DNA of 46,839 nucleotides from Candidatus Cloacimonas sp. (GTDB lineage Bacteria; Cloacimonadota; Cloacimonadia; Cloacimonadales; Cloacimonadaceae): positions 1-46,839 of the forward strand of contig DAONFA010000013.1 in assembly GCA_035403355.1 (NCBI GenBank), written 5' to 3'. Positions 1-9,101 of the stretch are shown here, one piece after another. Position 1 is the stretch's first letter; the number at the start of each line of letters is the position of its first letter. A program made the position numbers and the translations under genes. The notes beneath the pieces are model-generated. The model was not told the origin of the DNA. It ran no database searches and saw only the letters and a list, made by a program, of their open reading frames with translations.

Positions 1-231
1 TTCTGCATATAGTTGCAACCACAAAAAGAATCGGTTTAGAGTCAAAACAAACAGCATACCCGCCGCAACTACCCTATTTCCTTTCAAAAATAGTTGATTA
101 ACTAATCCTTCTTGTTTGTCCTATACCGCGGATGAGATTCCCGTATCAATCCCATATCGCGATACCGGAACGATACGGGAGTCATATCGGAATGTTATGG
201 AGAAAATTCCGGGGTTGACCAGGAGGTCACC
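1..231. repeat. Partial copy of a dispersed composite repeat
   Basis: Bases 20-48 match the minus strand of 30945-30973 exactly. Bases 132-198 match the minus strand of 30806-30872 with two mismatches. Order and spacing are the same (83 versus 72 bases between blocks), so this is a second copy of the element at 30599-31062, cut by the window edge. The copy ends at 213-231 in a hairpin of the GTTGACC family (inverted orientation), which itself recurs at 30.2 kb and 45.5-46.7 kb. No gene is visible from 1 to 375 apart from the promoter of lptB. Confidence 0.8.
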
Positions 232-338
232 ATTGCGGAAATAAAGCGTAAAAGGTGGATTGACAGGAAATCAGCATTGCTTTATGTCCCCTGTCGGGTT
301 CATTTTTTAGCAAAATTCAATCCACTTGCAAGTATTTC

Positions 339-366
339 TTGACAAAAAAAGGGCATTTTCTATAGT
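339..366 (+). promoter_or_regulatory. Sigma70-type promoter of lptB-rpoN
   Basis: TTGACA at 339-344 and TATAGT at 361-366 are separated by 16 bases, a near-consensus housekeeping promoter. The lptB ATG is at 376, only nine bases after the -10 box, so the expected start of transcription (about 373) leaves almost no leader and no room for a ribosome-binding site. Confidence 0.7.
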
Positions 367-375
367 ATTATTATT

Positions 376-1125
376 ATGGATAAGCACCAAATCAGAGCAC
401 AAAACCTCGTAAAAATATACGGAAAAAGAGCCGTTGTAAATGACCTTTCTCTGGAAATGAGTCAGGGAGAAGTTGTGGGTATTTTAGGTCCTAATGGAGC
501 AGGTAAAACCACTACTTTTTATATGATTATCGGTTTGGCAAAACCCAATCAGGGCAAGGTTTATTACGATGAAATGGAAATTTCCCGCAAGCCAATGTAT
601 AAAAGAGCGCGTTTAGGTTTGGGCTATTTGGCTCAAGCGCCCTCTATTTTTGCCAAATTGACGGTTGAAGAAAACATTCTGGCTATTTTGCAGACCCTTA
701 AAATCAGCCGGAAAGAGCAAAAAAACCGTTTACAGGAAGCGTTGGAAGAATTGGGTTTAACTCCTTTGGCAAAACAGAAGGCATACACTCTTTCCGGAGG
801 CGAAAGAAGAAAGCTGGAGATTACTCGCGCTCTGGTAACAAGCCCTACTTTTCTCTTTATGGATGAACCCTTTGCCGGAATTGACCCTATTGCCGTGGCT
901 GATATTCAAGATATTATTGCTAAATTGCGGAGTAAAGATATTGGCATAATGATTACCGACCACAATGTTTTGGAAACTTTGAAAATTGTAAATCGGGCTT
1001 ATATTATCTATGAAGGAAAAATTATTGTTTCAGGTTCTTCCCTGGAACTGATAAACGACGAAAAAGCCAAGGAAGTATATTTGGGCGAAAGATTTCTGGA
1101 AAGCCCTTTTGAGCAACAACTATGA
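376..1125 (+). CDS. lptB: LPS export ABC transporter ATPase LptB
   Basis: Cytoplasmic ATPase of the LptBFG complex that extracts lipopolysaccharide from the inner membrane and drives it to the outer membrane. The 249 residues have the usual family length. Walker A GPNGAGKT is at residues 38-45, the signature LSGGE at 139-143, Walker B FLFMDEP at 159-165 and the switch histidine at about 196. The start is fixed by homology of the first residues; it has no Shine-Dalgarno sequence and lies next to the -10 box, so translation may be leaderless. Its stop overlaps the rpoN start (ATGA), the same lptB-rpoN pairing seen in Proteobacteria. LptF/LptG are not in the window. Confidence 0.93.
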   Translation: MDKHQIRAQNLVKIYGKRAVVNDLSLEMSQGEVVGILGPNGAGKTTTFYMIIGLAKPNQGKVYYDEMEISRKPMYKRARLGLGYLAQAPSIFAKLTVEENILAILQTLKISRKEQKNRLQEALEELGLTPLAKQKAYTLSGGERRKLEITRALVTSPTFLFMDEPFAGIDPIAVADIQDIIAKLRSKDIGIMITDHNVLETLKIVNRAYIIYEGKIIVSGSSLELINDEKAKEVYLGERFLESPFEQQL

Positions 1126-2579
1126 GTGCAATGGAACAATATCTCTCGTTGAAGCAAAAACAGGAATTGGCTCTTAAGCCAAAAATGCTGCAATCCCTGA
1201 AAATGCTTGCCTTGCCGATTCTGGAGCTGGAAAGTTATATTAAGCAGGAACTGGTGAATAATCCTTTACTGGAATTGCGGGAAGAGAAAGATGAAGATGA
1301 TATTGACGAAGGCAATTTTGCCCAACCAACTCCCGAAAGCCCTACTCCAATTGAAGAAAGCGATACAAATACAAGCCATTTGGAAACCTTGGCAGAAGCA
1401 CAGGAATTGACAGATATTTTGGATAACTGGAATGAATATCACTCCGGTTACGAAAGCTGGTCTTCCGATAGTGAAACAGAACATACAGAATCACTTATCC
1501 GCTATGAAGAAAACGGTAAAGATAAATTTCTGGAGCAACTATACCCTTTTGAGCTACCGGAAGACGAAACAGATTTTATTACTGATTTGCTTGATTCGTG
1601 TGATAGTTACGGCTTTTTACCCAAAGGTTTTAACCTCAATAATCTGGCAAAAAAATATGATCTTACCCCTGAACGGGCTGAAGAACTGCATAAAATAATT
1701 CTATCCCTAAATCCCCAAGGTATTTCCGCCCGTAATATGGCAGAATGTTTGCTGGCTCAACTTACGGAAGAACAAAAGCAAAATCGCATTTTGGTGGGCT
1801 TGATTTCGGAACATTTTGAAAATCTTATTCACCGCCGTTACCAAAAAATTGCCTCTGCTTACGGTGTTTCGGAAGAAACCATTCTATTAGCCAAAGAACA
1901 GGTCTCCAAGCTTGATCCCAAACCCGGATTACGAATACTTTCTACTAATGCCGTTTATGTCTTTCCCGATGTAACAATGAAACTGATTGACGGTAAATAT
2001 GAAATTATCATCAACGACCATATCACTCCCAATATTATTATCAGTCCCCGTTACCGGAAAATGATTAACCGGGGCTATTTTGACAAAGAGACGATGCAAT
2101 TTGTGCGCGAACGCATCAATTCCGCTAAATTTTTAATAAAATCCATCTATATGCGAATGAGAACTTTGGAACGCGTTTCCCTTTCCATAATCAATCATCA
2201 ATATGATTTCTTTTATTTGGGAACGGGACAAATGAAACCTCTCACTTATGCTGTAATTGCCAGAGACCTGGGAGTTAACGAATCTACTATCAGTAGAGTA
2301 GTGAAACATAAATATGCGGAAACCCCTTACGGGATTTATGCTTTCAAAGATTTCTTCACTTCCACCGCTGGCTTTGATGATGATTATCAAAGCATTTCCC
2401 GGCAAAAAGTTAAATCGCACTTGATTCATTTAATTGAAACAGAAAACAAAAAAAAGCCCTATAGCGATCAGGAACTGGTGGAACTTTTAAAAGCAGAAGG
2501 ACTTAATATTTCCAGAAGAATTATTACCAAATACAGAGATGAATTGGGCATTTTGAACAGTCATCTCAGGAGAGAATAA
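1122..2579 (+). CDS. rpoN: RNA polymerase sigma-54 factor RpoN
   Basis: Alternative sigma factor that recognises -24/-12 promoters and needs an enhancer-binding ATPase to open them. The N-terminal glutamine- and leucine-rich activator-interaction region is seen at residues 5-50 (KQKQELALKPKMLQSLKM), followed by an acidic linker at about 55-150, the core-binding region and the C-terminal RpoN box SRRIITKYRD at 464-473. At 485 residues it is full length. It overlaps lptB by four bases (ATGA); an internal ATG at 1131 gives an equally family-like start. No enhancer-binding protein is encoded in the window, so the regulon cannot be read from here. Confidence 0.94.
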   Translation: MSAMEQYLSLKQKQELALKPKMLQSLKMLALPILELESYIKQELVNNPLLELREEKDEDDIDEGNFAQPTPESPTPIEESDTNTSHLETLAEAQELTDILDNWNEYHSGYESWSSDSETEHTESLIRYEENGKDKFLEQLYPFELPEDETDFITDLLDSCDSYGFLPKGFNLNNLAKKYDLTPERAEELHKIILSLNPQGISARNMAECLLAQLTEEQKQNRILVGLISEHFENLIHRRYQKIASAYGVSEETILLAKEQVSKLDPKPGLRILSTNAVYVFPDVTMKLIDGKYEIIINDHITPNIIISPRYRKMINRGYFDKETMQFVRERINSAKFLIKSIYMRMRTLERVSLSIINHQYDFFYLGTGQMKPLTYAVIARDLGVNESTISRVVKHKYAETPYGIYAFKDFFTSTAGFDDDYQSISRQKVKSHLIHLIETENKKKPYSDQELVELLKAEGLNISRRIITKYRDELGILNSHLRRE

Positions 2580-3986
2580 ATGCAACATACTCAAGTGATT
2601 ATTATTGGAGGAGGTCCCGGTGGCTATGAAGCTGCCATCCGCCTAACTCAATATGGAATTACCTGTATGGTTATAGAAAAAGAACGGCTGGGTGGACTCT
2701 GTTTAAACTGGGGTTGCATACCTACCAAAGCTTTGGTAAAAAGTGCGGAATTATATACGGAAATGCGGTCTGCAGCTAATTGGGGCTTACCTGAAGCTGA
2801 ATTTGCTTTGGACTACAGCAAACTCTGGCAACGCAAAAATGCCGTTGTAGAACAATTAGTCGGTGGTATCGAATTTCTTTTTAACAGACAGCATATTCCG
2901 GTTGTAAAAGCAACCGCTTTCTCAGTTAAAAATGAAGCCGGAAATTACATCGTAACAACTTTGGAAGGAGAAAGTTATAGCTGCGAGTATCTGATTTTAG
3001 CTACCGGCAGCGAAGCAAGAGAACTTCCCGAAATTAAAATAGACGAAAAGGATATCCTTTCCTCCACAGGCATTCTGCAAATGACGAAACTGCCCAAAGA
3101 GCTGGCTATTATTGGCGGAGGTGTTATCGGTTGTGAATTTGCCTCCATTTTTTCTGCCTTTGGCGTGCAAGTTACCATTATAGAATTTTTACCTCGCATC
3201 TTAACTACAGAAGACGAAGAAATCTCCAAACGAATGACTTTGCAGTTCAAAAAAAACGGAGTGAAAGTGCTTACTAATACCGGAGTGCAACAAATAACGA
3301 AAAAAGGAAATCGCCTGATTTTGCACTTGAATAATAACACTTGTTTTGAAACAGATAAGGTTCTGATGTGCGTGGGCAGAAAACCCTTAAACAATATTAA
3401 ATGGGAAAAAATGGAACTAAAAACAAATAGAGAGGCAATCGTTATTGAGGAAACAATGCAGACCAATTATGATAAAATCTATGCTATCGGTGATGTAACA
3501 GGAAAACTGCAACTTGCTCATACGGCAAGTAAACAAGGTTTGATTGCTGCAAAACATATTGCTTCCAGAATCTATCCCGATAAATATGAAGCTCCGGTAG
3601 AACCACTCAACTATATAAATATTCCCCGTTGCACTTTTACGCATCCCGAAATTGCCTCCGTCGGCTATCTGCAAAAAGATGCTGAAGCAATTTTCGGAGA
3701 GGTGAAAGTGGGGAAATTTCCTTTTTCGGCAAACGGAAAAGCAGTAGCAATGGGTAATACAACAGGTTTTGTAAAGACCATTGCCCGTAAAGATACCTTA
3801 GAACTTGTCGGAATGCACATTATAGGTCCCAATGCTACAGAACTTATTGCTCAGGGAGCTATAATGATTGCCAATCACAATACGGCAGAAGACATTGATT
3901 CCGTTGTTTTTGCCCATCCCACTCTGGCAGAAACAATTATGGAAGCAATGGAAGACCTGCAAAATATTTCCATTCACAAAATCTAA
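2580..3986 (+). CDS. lpd: Dihydrolipoyl dehydrogenase (E3)
   Basis: FAD- and NAD-dependent enzyme that reoxidises dihydrolipoamide in 2-oxoacid dehydrogenase complexes or the glycine cleavage system. The FAD-binding GGGPGGYEAA lies at the N terminus, the redox disulfide C41-LNWG-C46 follows, a second dinucleotide fold (IIGGGVIGCEFAS) sits near residue 178, and the C-terminal catalytic dyad is H446 and E451 (AHPTLAE). Length (468) is typical. The ATG follows the rpoN stop directly, so it is co-transcribed. No E1, E2 or glycine-cleavage gene is adjacent, so its partner complex is unknown; its place between rpoN and hpf is unusual. Confidence 0.92.
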   Translation: MQHTQVIIIGGGPGGYEAAIRLTQYGITCMVIEKERLGGLCLNWGCIPTKALVKSAELYTEMRSAANWGLPEAEFALDYSKLWQRKNAVVEQLVGGIEFLFNRQHIPVVKATAFSVKNEAGNYIVTTLEGESYSCEYLILATGSEARELPEIKIDEKDILSSTGILQMTKLPKELAIIGGGVIGCEFASIFSAFGVQVTIIEFLPRILTTEDEEISKRMTLQFKKNGVKVLTNTGVQQITKKGNRLILHLNNNTCFETDKVLMCVGRKPLNNIKWEKMELKTNREAIVIEETMQTNYDKIYAIGDVTGKLQLAHTASKQGLIAAKHIASRIYPDKYEAPVEPLNYINIPRCTFTHPEIASVGYLQKDAEAIFGEVKVGKFPFSANGKAVAMGNTTGFVKTIARKDTLELVGMHIIGPNATELIAQGAIMIANHNTAEDIDSVVFAHPTLAETIMEAMEDLQNISIHKI

Positions 3987-4001
3987 AAGGAGGAATCCCA
4001 A

Positions 4002-4538
4002 ATGCAGATCACTATTACAGCCCGCCATTTTGAGCTGACCAAAGCTATCCGTGATTATGTGGAAACAGCTTGTTCCAAACTGAACAAGTATTTTGACAAT
4101 ATCATCAATGTTCATATTACTCTGGCTTTGGAAAACAGCCGCAACATCTGTGAACTTTCGCTTCACGCCGCTAAATATTCTCTTCAAAGCGAAGTAGAAG
4201 AAATGGATATGTATCTTGCCATAGACAACGCTGTGGAAAAGATGGAAGGACAAATTAAAAAACTGAAAGATCGCATTACGGATCACCAGAAACGTGCTCT
4301 AAAACAACAATTTGAAACATATTCCCACGCCACAGATTTTCAGGTTGATTCTGAAAACAAGGTTCGCAAAACTATAAAAACCAAAAGAGTCGTAACTGAA
4401 CCCCTCAGTTTGTCCGAAGCCGTGGAAAAGTTGGAAGCAAGCAAAGAGGATTTCCTGATTTTTAAGAACATTGAAAGCGACAGGATAAATGTTCTGGTAA
4501 CCAAAGACCACGAGGTTTATAAACTGCTTGAACCATAA
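4002..4538 (+). CDS. hpf: Long-form ribosome hibernation promoting factor
   Basis: Binds the 30S decoding site and, through its C-terminal domain, pairs ribosomes into inactive 100S dimers in slow growth. Residues 1-105 form the HPF/RaiA domain; residues 125-178 (EPLSLSEAVEKLEA to the end) form the dimerisation domain of the long form, so no separate partner is needed. A strong Shine-Dalgarno (AAGGAGG) lies just upstream of the ATG, between the lpd stop and this start. An intrinsic terminator follows at 4556, so hpf probably ends the lptB transcript. hpf next to rpoN is a widely conserved pairing. Confidence 0.93.
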   Translation: MQITITARHFELTKAIRDYVETACSKLNKYFDNIINVHITLALENSRNICELSLHAAKYSLQSEVEEMDMYLAIDNAVEKMEGQIKKLKDRITDHQKRALKQQFETYSHATDFQVDSENKVRKTIKTKRVVTEPLSLSEAVEKLEASKEDFLIFKNIESDRINVLVTKDHEVYKLLEP

Positions 4539-4555
4539 TGGTTCAGTATTTTTTT

Positions 4556-4598
4556 AGCTGCCGAAGTTATTTTTTCGGCAGCTCTTTTTCTTTTTTTG
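4556..4598 (+). terminator. Intrinsic terminator after hpf
   Basis: Ten-base perfect stem AGCTGCCGAA / TTCGGCAGCT (4556-4565 with 4574-4583), followed by a long T-rich run. A smaller inverted repeat TGAACC/GGTTCA straddles the hpf stop. The 174 bases from 4599 to the next start show no convincing further structure. Confidence 0.85.
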
Positions 4599-4772
4599 CT
4601 GCTGCCCTATATCAGCAGTGCGTTATGAGTAACCGAATTTCGCTTACCGAAAAAGGATAACTGCCTTCGTTCCCGATAGCGAATTGGAATTCGGAAACCC
4701 TAATGCCGGAAGTGGATATTTATTTCACTGCCTTGTTTATAGGGTTACCCGGAAAATAAGTGAGGAACTTAA

Positions 4773-5762
4773 ATGAAAGAAATTACCGTTCGTGACTTCT
4801 TTGATGCCAAAAAGAAAGACCTGGCATTATCTTTGATAACCGATCCCGAAACCCTGAACAAAAAAATCGGTTCACCTCATATCAATCGTCCCGGCTTAGC
4901 TTTGGCAGGTTACCTGGAAGTTTTCCCCTACGATAGAGTGCAAATTTTGGGTGAAACCGAAGTTCGCTATTTACAAAGTTTACGGGAGGAAGATTTATTC
5001 TACCGCATTCGGGATATGTTCAAAATGGATATTCCCTGCATCGTTATCTCCAAAGGGCTTTCCCTGCCGCCGGTTATTGAATACATTGCCAACGAACTAA
5101 ACATTGCTCTCCTCTCCAGTCGGCTTACTACAATAAACTTAATAGCCAATCTTTCCCGTTATTTGCAGGATATTTTTGCCTTGGAGAAAACCCTGCACGC
5201 AACCTTGATAGATGTTTTCGGCTTGGGCATTTTGCTAACCGGAAAAAGCGGAATCGGGAAAAGCGAATGCGCTTTAGACCTTGTGCATCGCGGACACAGC
5301 TTGGTAGGTGATGATTTAATAACTTTGCGTTATATTGACGATCAATTGATTGGTAAGCCGGGACGCGAATTCGGTTACTTTATGGAAATTAGAGGTGTGG
5401 GCTGTATCAATGTAGAGCGTGTTTTTGGCATTGCTCATACCCGTAAACAAAAAACCATAGACCTGCAGATTGAACTTATGCCCTGGCAGGAAAATATGGA
5501 TTACGAACGCATCGGGATGGTTAATAACTATGCCGAACACTTGGGAGTAAAAATACCTATCATCTATTTGCCTGTTTCTCCGGGAAAAAATGTATCGGTT
5601 ATTGTGGAAGTTGCTGCAATGAATATGATTTTGAAAGGTGTGGGCTATGATGCAGCTGAGGACTTTAGCCGTAAAATAAACGAAGAAATCCGCAAAAAAA
5701 CAATGCAAAAAAACATTGAAGGCAAGAGCGATGAAACAGGTAGAAGTGACAGTAACAAATAA
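4773..5762 (+). CDS. hprK: HPr kinase/phosphorylase
   Basis: Bifunctional enzyme that phosphorylates and dephosphorylates HPr on a serine in response to metabolic state. Residues 1-130 are the N-terminal domain; the P-loop GKSGIGKS is at 157-164 and the HprK signature RGVGCINVERVFG at 207-219. Length (329) is normal. The ATG has a GAGGAA ribosome site. Its 3' end overlaps ptsH by about 30 bases, implying translational coupling. HprK is best known from Firmicutes but also occurs in Proteobacteria and spirochaetes, often with an incomplete PTS, as seems to be so here. Confidence 0.94.
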   Translation: MKEITVRDFFDAKKKDLALSLITDPETLNKKIGSPHINRPGLALAGYLEVFPYDRVQILGETEVRYLQSLREEDLFYRIRDMFKMDIPCIVISKGLSLPPVIEYIANELNIALLSSRLTTINLIANLSRYLQDIFALEKTLHATLIDVFGLGILLTGKSGIGKSECALDLVHRGHSLVGDDLITLRYIDDQLIGKPGREFGYFMEIRGVGCINVERVFGIAHTRKQKTIDLQIELMPWQENMDYERIGMVNNYAEHLGVKIPIIYLPVSPGKNVSVIVEVAAMNMILKGVGYDAAEDFSRKINEEIRKKTMQKNIEGKSDETGRSDSNK

Positions 5763-5994
5763 ACTGGGTCTGCATGCCAGACCCTCAGCCCTGTTAGTTA
5801 AAGCTGCCACTAAATACCGTAGTGATTTTTTTATTGAAAAGGACGGGATGAAAATAAACGGAAAAAGCATTATGGGCGTTATGATGCTTGCTGCAGAATG
5901 CGGTTCCAAACTTTTGCTGATTGCCGATGGGGTAGATGAGGACTATCTGCTGGCGGAAATTAAAGAAATGATGGAAAACGGCTTTGGAGAATAA
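5731..5994 (+). CDS. ptsH: Phosphocarrier protein HPr
   Basis: Small phosphocarrier with two visible phosphorylation sites: His15 in KLGLHARPSA, charged by Enzyme I, and Ser46 in GKSIMGV, the target of HprK. Presence of both sites distinguishes it from Crh, which lacks the histidine. I chose the ATG at 5731 (87 residues, MKQVEV...) over an upstream in-frame TTG at 5716, because it fits the family N terminus and has AAGG at a suitable distance. It lies inside the hprK 3' end and is followed without gap by ptsI. Confidence 0.93.
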   Translation: MKQVEVTVTNKLGLHARPSALLVKAATKYRSDFFIEKDGMKINGKSIMGVMMLAAECGSKLLLIADGVDEDYLLAEIKEMMENGFGE

Positions 5995-7728
5995 ATGCAA
6001 AAATTGAAGGGGACTTCTCTTAATAAAGGTATTGTTATCGGTTTCTCGCTGCATATTGCTCTTTCGGAACCGGAAATTGAATCGGGAAATATTACCGCAG
6101 CTGAGGTCTCCAGGGAAATCTCCCGTTTGCAGAATTCCCTTACTGCCGTTGAAGAAGAAATTAACCAGGAACTCCATTCCAGTAAATTACCCCCCAACGA
6201 AGCAGAAATAATCTCCACCCAGCTGGAAATTTTGAATGACCCCGAAATTTATAAACAGCTGACAACTGCCATTCAGAATAAACTGCAATTTGCCACTCAA
6301 GCGGTTGCTGAGTGCTTTAACAATATTATCAGGCATTTTGCCACAATGAAAAGTGAGACCTTTGCCGTGCGCTCTGCCGATTATCGTGATGTTTCTTTGC
6401 GTTTGTTAAATGCCTTAGCCGGAAACAGAAACACCCTGCAACACAAATTGAATGCAGACCATATTCTCCTTCTCACTGAAATTGTGCCCTCTCTGGTTGG
6501 CAAAATTGCTCAAGCTGGCATTAAAGCATACATTGTAGCCAAAGGCAGTTATAATTCCCATTCTGCAATTCTTTGCCGGGCTTTGGGTATGGTGGCTATT
6601 GCCAATATTCCCAATGTGTTAGAGCAAGTGAAAGATAATGAACTCTTAATTGTGGATGGCTATTCCGGTTTGTTAATAATCAATCCGGATGCGAAAACCC
6701 TGAAATATTACCGGCAGAAAGCTGAACAGGAAGAGGTCTTACAGCAACAACTGAAACAACAACAATCAGGAGAAGCTGAAACCTTAAACGGTATCAAAAT
6801 TAAGCTTTTAACCAATGCCGGAGTGCCGGAAGAATTAAATATTATCAGTAAATTACCTTGCGAGGGTATTGGTTTATTTAGAACCGAATTTTTATATCTG
6901 GGAAAACAAAGTTTGCCTTCTGAAGATGAACAATTTGCCATCTACCGCAAATTCGCTGCTCAAATGAAACCTTTGCCGGTTACTATTAGAACTTTTGATT
7001 TGGGGGGAGATAAACTTGCTCCCGTAAATTCCGAAACCTTGGAAGAAAATCCCTATTTGGGTAATCGGGGAATAAGATTTTCGCTATCCCATCCCGATAT
7101 TTTTTCCTCTCAGGTGAAAGCTATTTTAAGAGCTTCGGCTTTCGGCAAAATCCAAATTATGTTTCCGATGGTGATGGATGTAGAGGATTTTATTAAAGCC
7201 AGAGAATTTGTCCACAAGTGCCAGCAGGAACTTTCTAACCAAAATATTCCCTTTGATCCCGAAATTCCCTTGGGAGCAATGATAGAAATTCCCTCTGCAG
7301 CTTTTTGCTCGGATGCATTAGCTAAAGAGTGTGATTTTTTAAGTATCGGAACTAACGACCTGGTGCAATATACTTTAGCTTCCGATCGTAATAATGAAAT
7401 GGTTTCATCTTTTTATATTCAACATCATCCTGCCGTCCTTGGGCTGATTAAACTAACGGTAAAAAATGCCGCTAAATATCAGACCCCGCTTTCCGTATGC
7501 GGAGAAATGGCTTCTCAACCAAAATATGTTCCCCTTTTAATTGGAATGGGTATTCGGGAATTAAGTGTAAATCCGGGTAGCTTTTTTGCCATTAAAGCCA
7601 TTGTGCATAAATGCGATGCCAAACTTTTTACATTAACCGAAAACCTGGATTTTAACAGTTCTCTCTCCGCAGTGGAACAACTATTGGAAAAGGACTTAAA
7701 ACCCTATTATCAAAATACGGAGGAATAA
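5995..7728 (+). CDS. ptsI: PTS Enzyme I (PEP-protein phosphotransferase)
   Basis: Transfers phosphate from phosphoenolpyruvate to HPr in the cytosol. The phosphorylated histidine is His189 in GSYNSHSAI; the PEP-binding barrel carries GIGLFRTEFL, a GTNDLVQY motif and the CGEMA cysteine motif. Full length (577). It starts directly after the ptsH stop. No EIIA, EIIB or EIIC is encoded nearby, so this phosphorelay may regulate rather than transport; that is inference limited to the window. Confidence 0.94.
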   Translation: MQKLKGTSLNKGIVIGFSLHIALSEPEIESGNITAAEVSREISRLQNSLTAVEEEINQELHSSKLPPNEAEIISTQLEILNDPEIYKQLTTAIQNKLQFATQAVAECFNNIIRHFATMKSETFAVRSADYRDVSLRLLNALAGNRNTLQHKLNADHILLLTEIVPSLVGKIAQAGIKAYIVAKGSYNSHSAILCRALGMVAIANIPNVLEQVKDNELLIVDGYSGLLIINPDAKTLKYYRQKAEQEEVLQQQLKQQQSGEAETLNGIKIKLLTNAGVPEELNIISKLPCEGIGLFRTEFLYLGKQSLPSEDEQFAIYRKFAAQMKPLPVTIRTFDLGGDKLAPVNSETLEENPYLGNRGIRFSLSHPDIFSSQVKAILRASAFGKIQIMFPMVMDVEDFIKAREFVHKCQQELSNQNIPFDPEIPLGAMIEIPSAAFCSDALAKECDFLSIGTNDLVQYTLASDRNNEMVSSFYIQHHPAVLGLIKLTVKNAAKYQTPLSVCGEMASQPKYVPLLIGMGIRELSVNPGSFFAIKAIVHKCDAKLFTLTENLDFNSSLSAVEQLLEKDLKPYYQNTEE

Positions 7729-9081
7729 ATGCTACGCTACGAATATCACAATCTATTGGCTTCTTGCCAGATGCACGGCAATTTGCCGATTGAAAAATTG
7801 CAGGAATATACCGAGCTGGGAAAAAATGCCCATAACGAAATTATGGCAGACCGCAAAGCTGATATTTTGGGATTTTATGCTTTACCGGATTGCTCTACAA
7901 AGCATATAGACGATTTTATCGCTAAGCTTAATCCCGCTTTTGATACAATGCTGGTTTTAGGCATTGGTGGCTCCGCTTTAGGCAATAATGCCTTATATTC
8001 TGCCTTGAAAACGGAGGCGGAATTACCCCGTAAGCTCTTTGTTTATGATAATGTTGACCCCGTTTTTCTCTACGAAATCCTGTCCCAAATAAACTTGAAT
8101 ACTACTATTGTGAATGTTATCACTAAAAGCGGAACCACAGCTGAAACAATGGCTGGTTATATGATTGTGGCAGATATAATTAAACGCAAATTCCCGCAGG
8201 ACTACCAAAAACGGATTATTATCACTACGGACAAAGAAAAGGGGTTTTTAAGACAGGTAATTAACCAGGAGGGCTATTCTGGTTTTACCGTTCCAGATAA
8301 TGTGGGAGGCAGGTTTAGCGTTCTCTCCGATGTGGGTTTGCTTTCTTCTGCCTTTACCGGAATTGATCTTAAAGCATTGCTGCAAGGGGCAAAAGATATG
8401 CGGGAAATTTGTTTAAATCCCGATATTTGGAAAAATCCTGCTTATCTTAACGGACTAATTCATTTTCTCTATTACCGCCAGGGCAAAAATATCAGCGTTA
8501 TGATGCCCTACAGCAATTCCCTTTATGCTCTTGCCGATTGGTATCGTCAACTCTGGGCTGAAAGTTTGGGTAAACGAAAGGACATCAAAGGCAGAGAAAT
8601 TTATGTGGGACAAACACCTGTGAAAGCATTAGGAACCACCGATCAACATTCTCAGGTGCAACTCTATACTGAAGGTCCCAGCGATAAGGTCTTCACTTTC
8701 TTAACCGTGGAACACTTTAAACACGATTACACTATCCCAAATCTGCATCCTGAAAGAGAAGAGGTGAATTATTTAGGTGGCAGGAAACTTTCCGAACTGC
8801 TTAACGCAGAACGATTTGCTACGGAAATTGCCCTCAGCAAAGCAATGCGTCCTAACTGTAATATTGTCTTTCCTCAAATTGATGAATACAACCTGGGACA
8901 ATTCATTATGCTCTATGAAATCCAAACGGTTTTTACCGGTAAACTTCTTCGCATCAATCCCTTAGACCAACCCGGAGTGGAAGCCGGAAAAATAGCTACC
9001 TACGCTTTGATGAATAAAAAGGGCTACGACCAGGAACGAGCTGAAATTGATAAGTATAAACAGGAGCACGGCTTAACCTAA
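7729..9081 (+). CDS. pgi: Glucose-6-phosphate isomerase
   Basis: Interconverts glucose-6-phosphate and fructose-6-phosphate. Signatures VLGIGGSALGN, ITKSGTTAETMAGY, GGRFSVLSDVGLLS and LGTTDQHSQVQLY are all present. At 450 residues it belongs to the short bacterial form (as in Bacillus), not the 550-residue form. The ATG follows the ptsI stop directly, linking glycolysis to the HPr/Enzyme I relay. Converges on the minus-strand gene at 9102 with only 20 bases between stops and no obvious terminator. Confidence 0.95.
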   Translation: MLRYEYHNLLASCQMHGNLPIEKLQEYTELGKNAHNEIMADRKADILGFYALPDCSTKHIDDFIAKLNPAFDTMLVLGIGGSALGNNALYSALKTEAELPRKLFVYDNVDPVFLYEILSQINLNTTIVNVITKSGTTAETMAGYMIVADIIKRKFPQDYQKRIIITTDKEKGFLRQVINQEGYSGFTVPDNVGGRFSVLSDVGLLSSAFTGIDLKALLQGAKDMREICLNPDIWKNPAYLNGLIHFLYYRQGKNISVMMPYSNSLYALADWYRQLWAESLGKRKDIKGREIYVGQTPVKALGTTDQHSQVQLYTEGPSDKVFTFLTVEHFKHDYTIPNLHPEREEVNYLGGRKLSELLNAERFATEIALSKAMRPNCNIVFPQIDEYNLGQFIMLYEIQTVFTGKLLRINPLDQPGVEAGKIATYALMNKKGYDQERAEIDKYKQEHGLT

Positions 9082-9101
9082 CCAGTATATAGAAATAGCT
9101 G

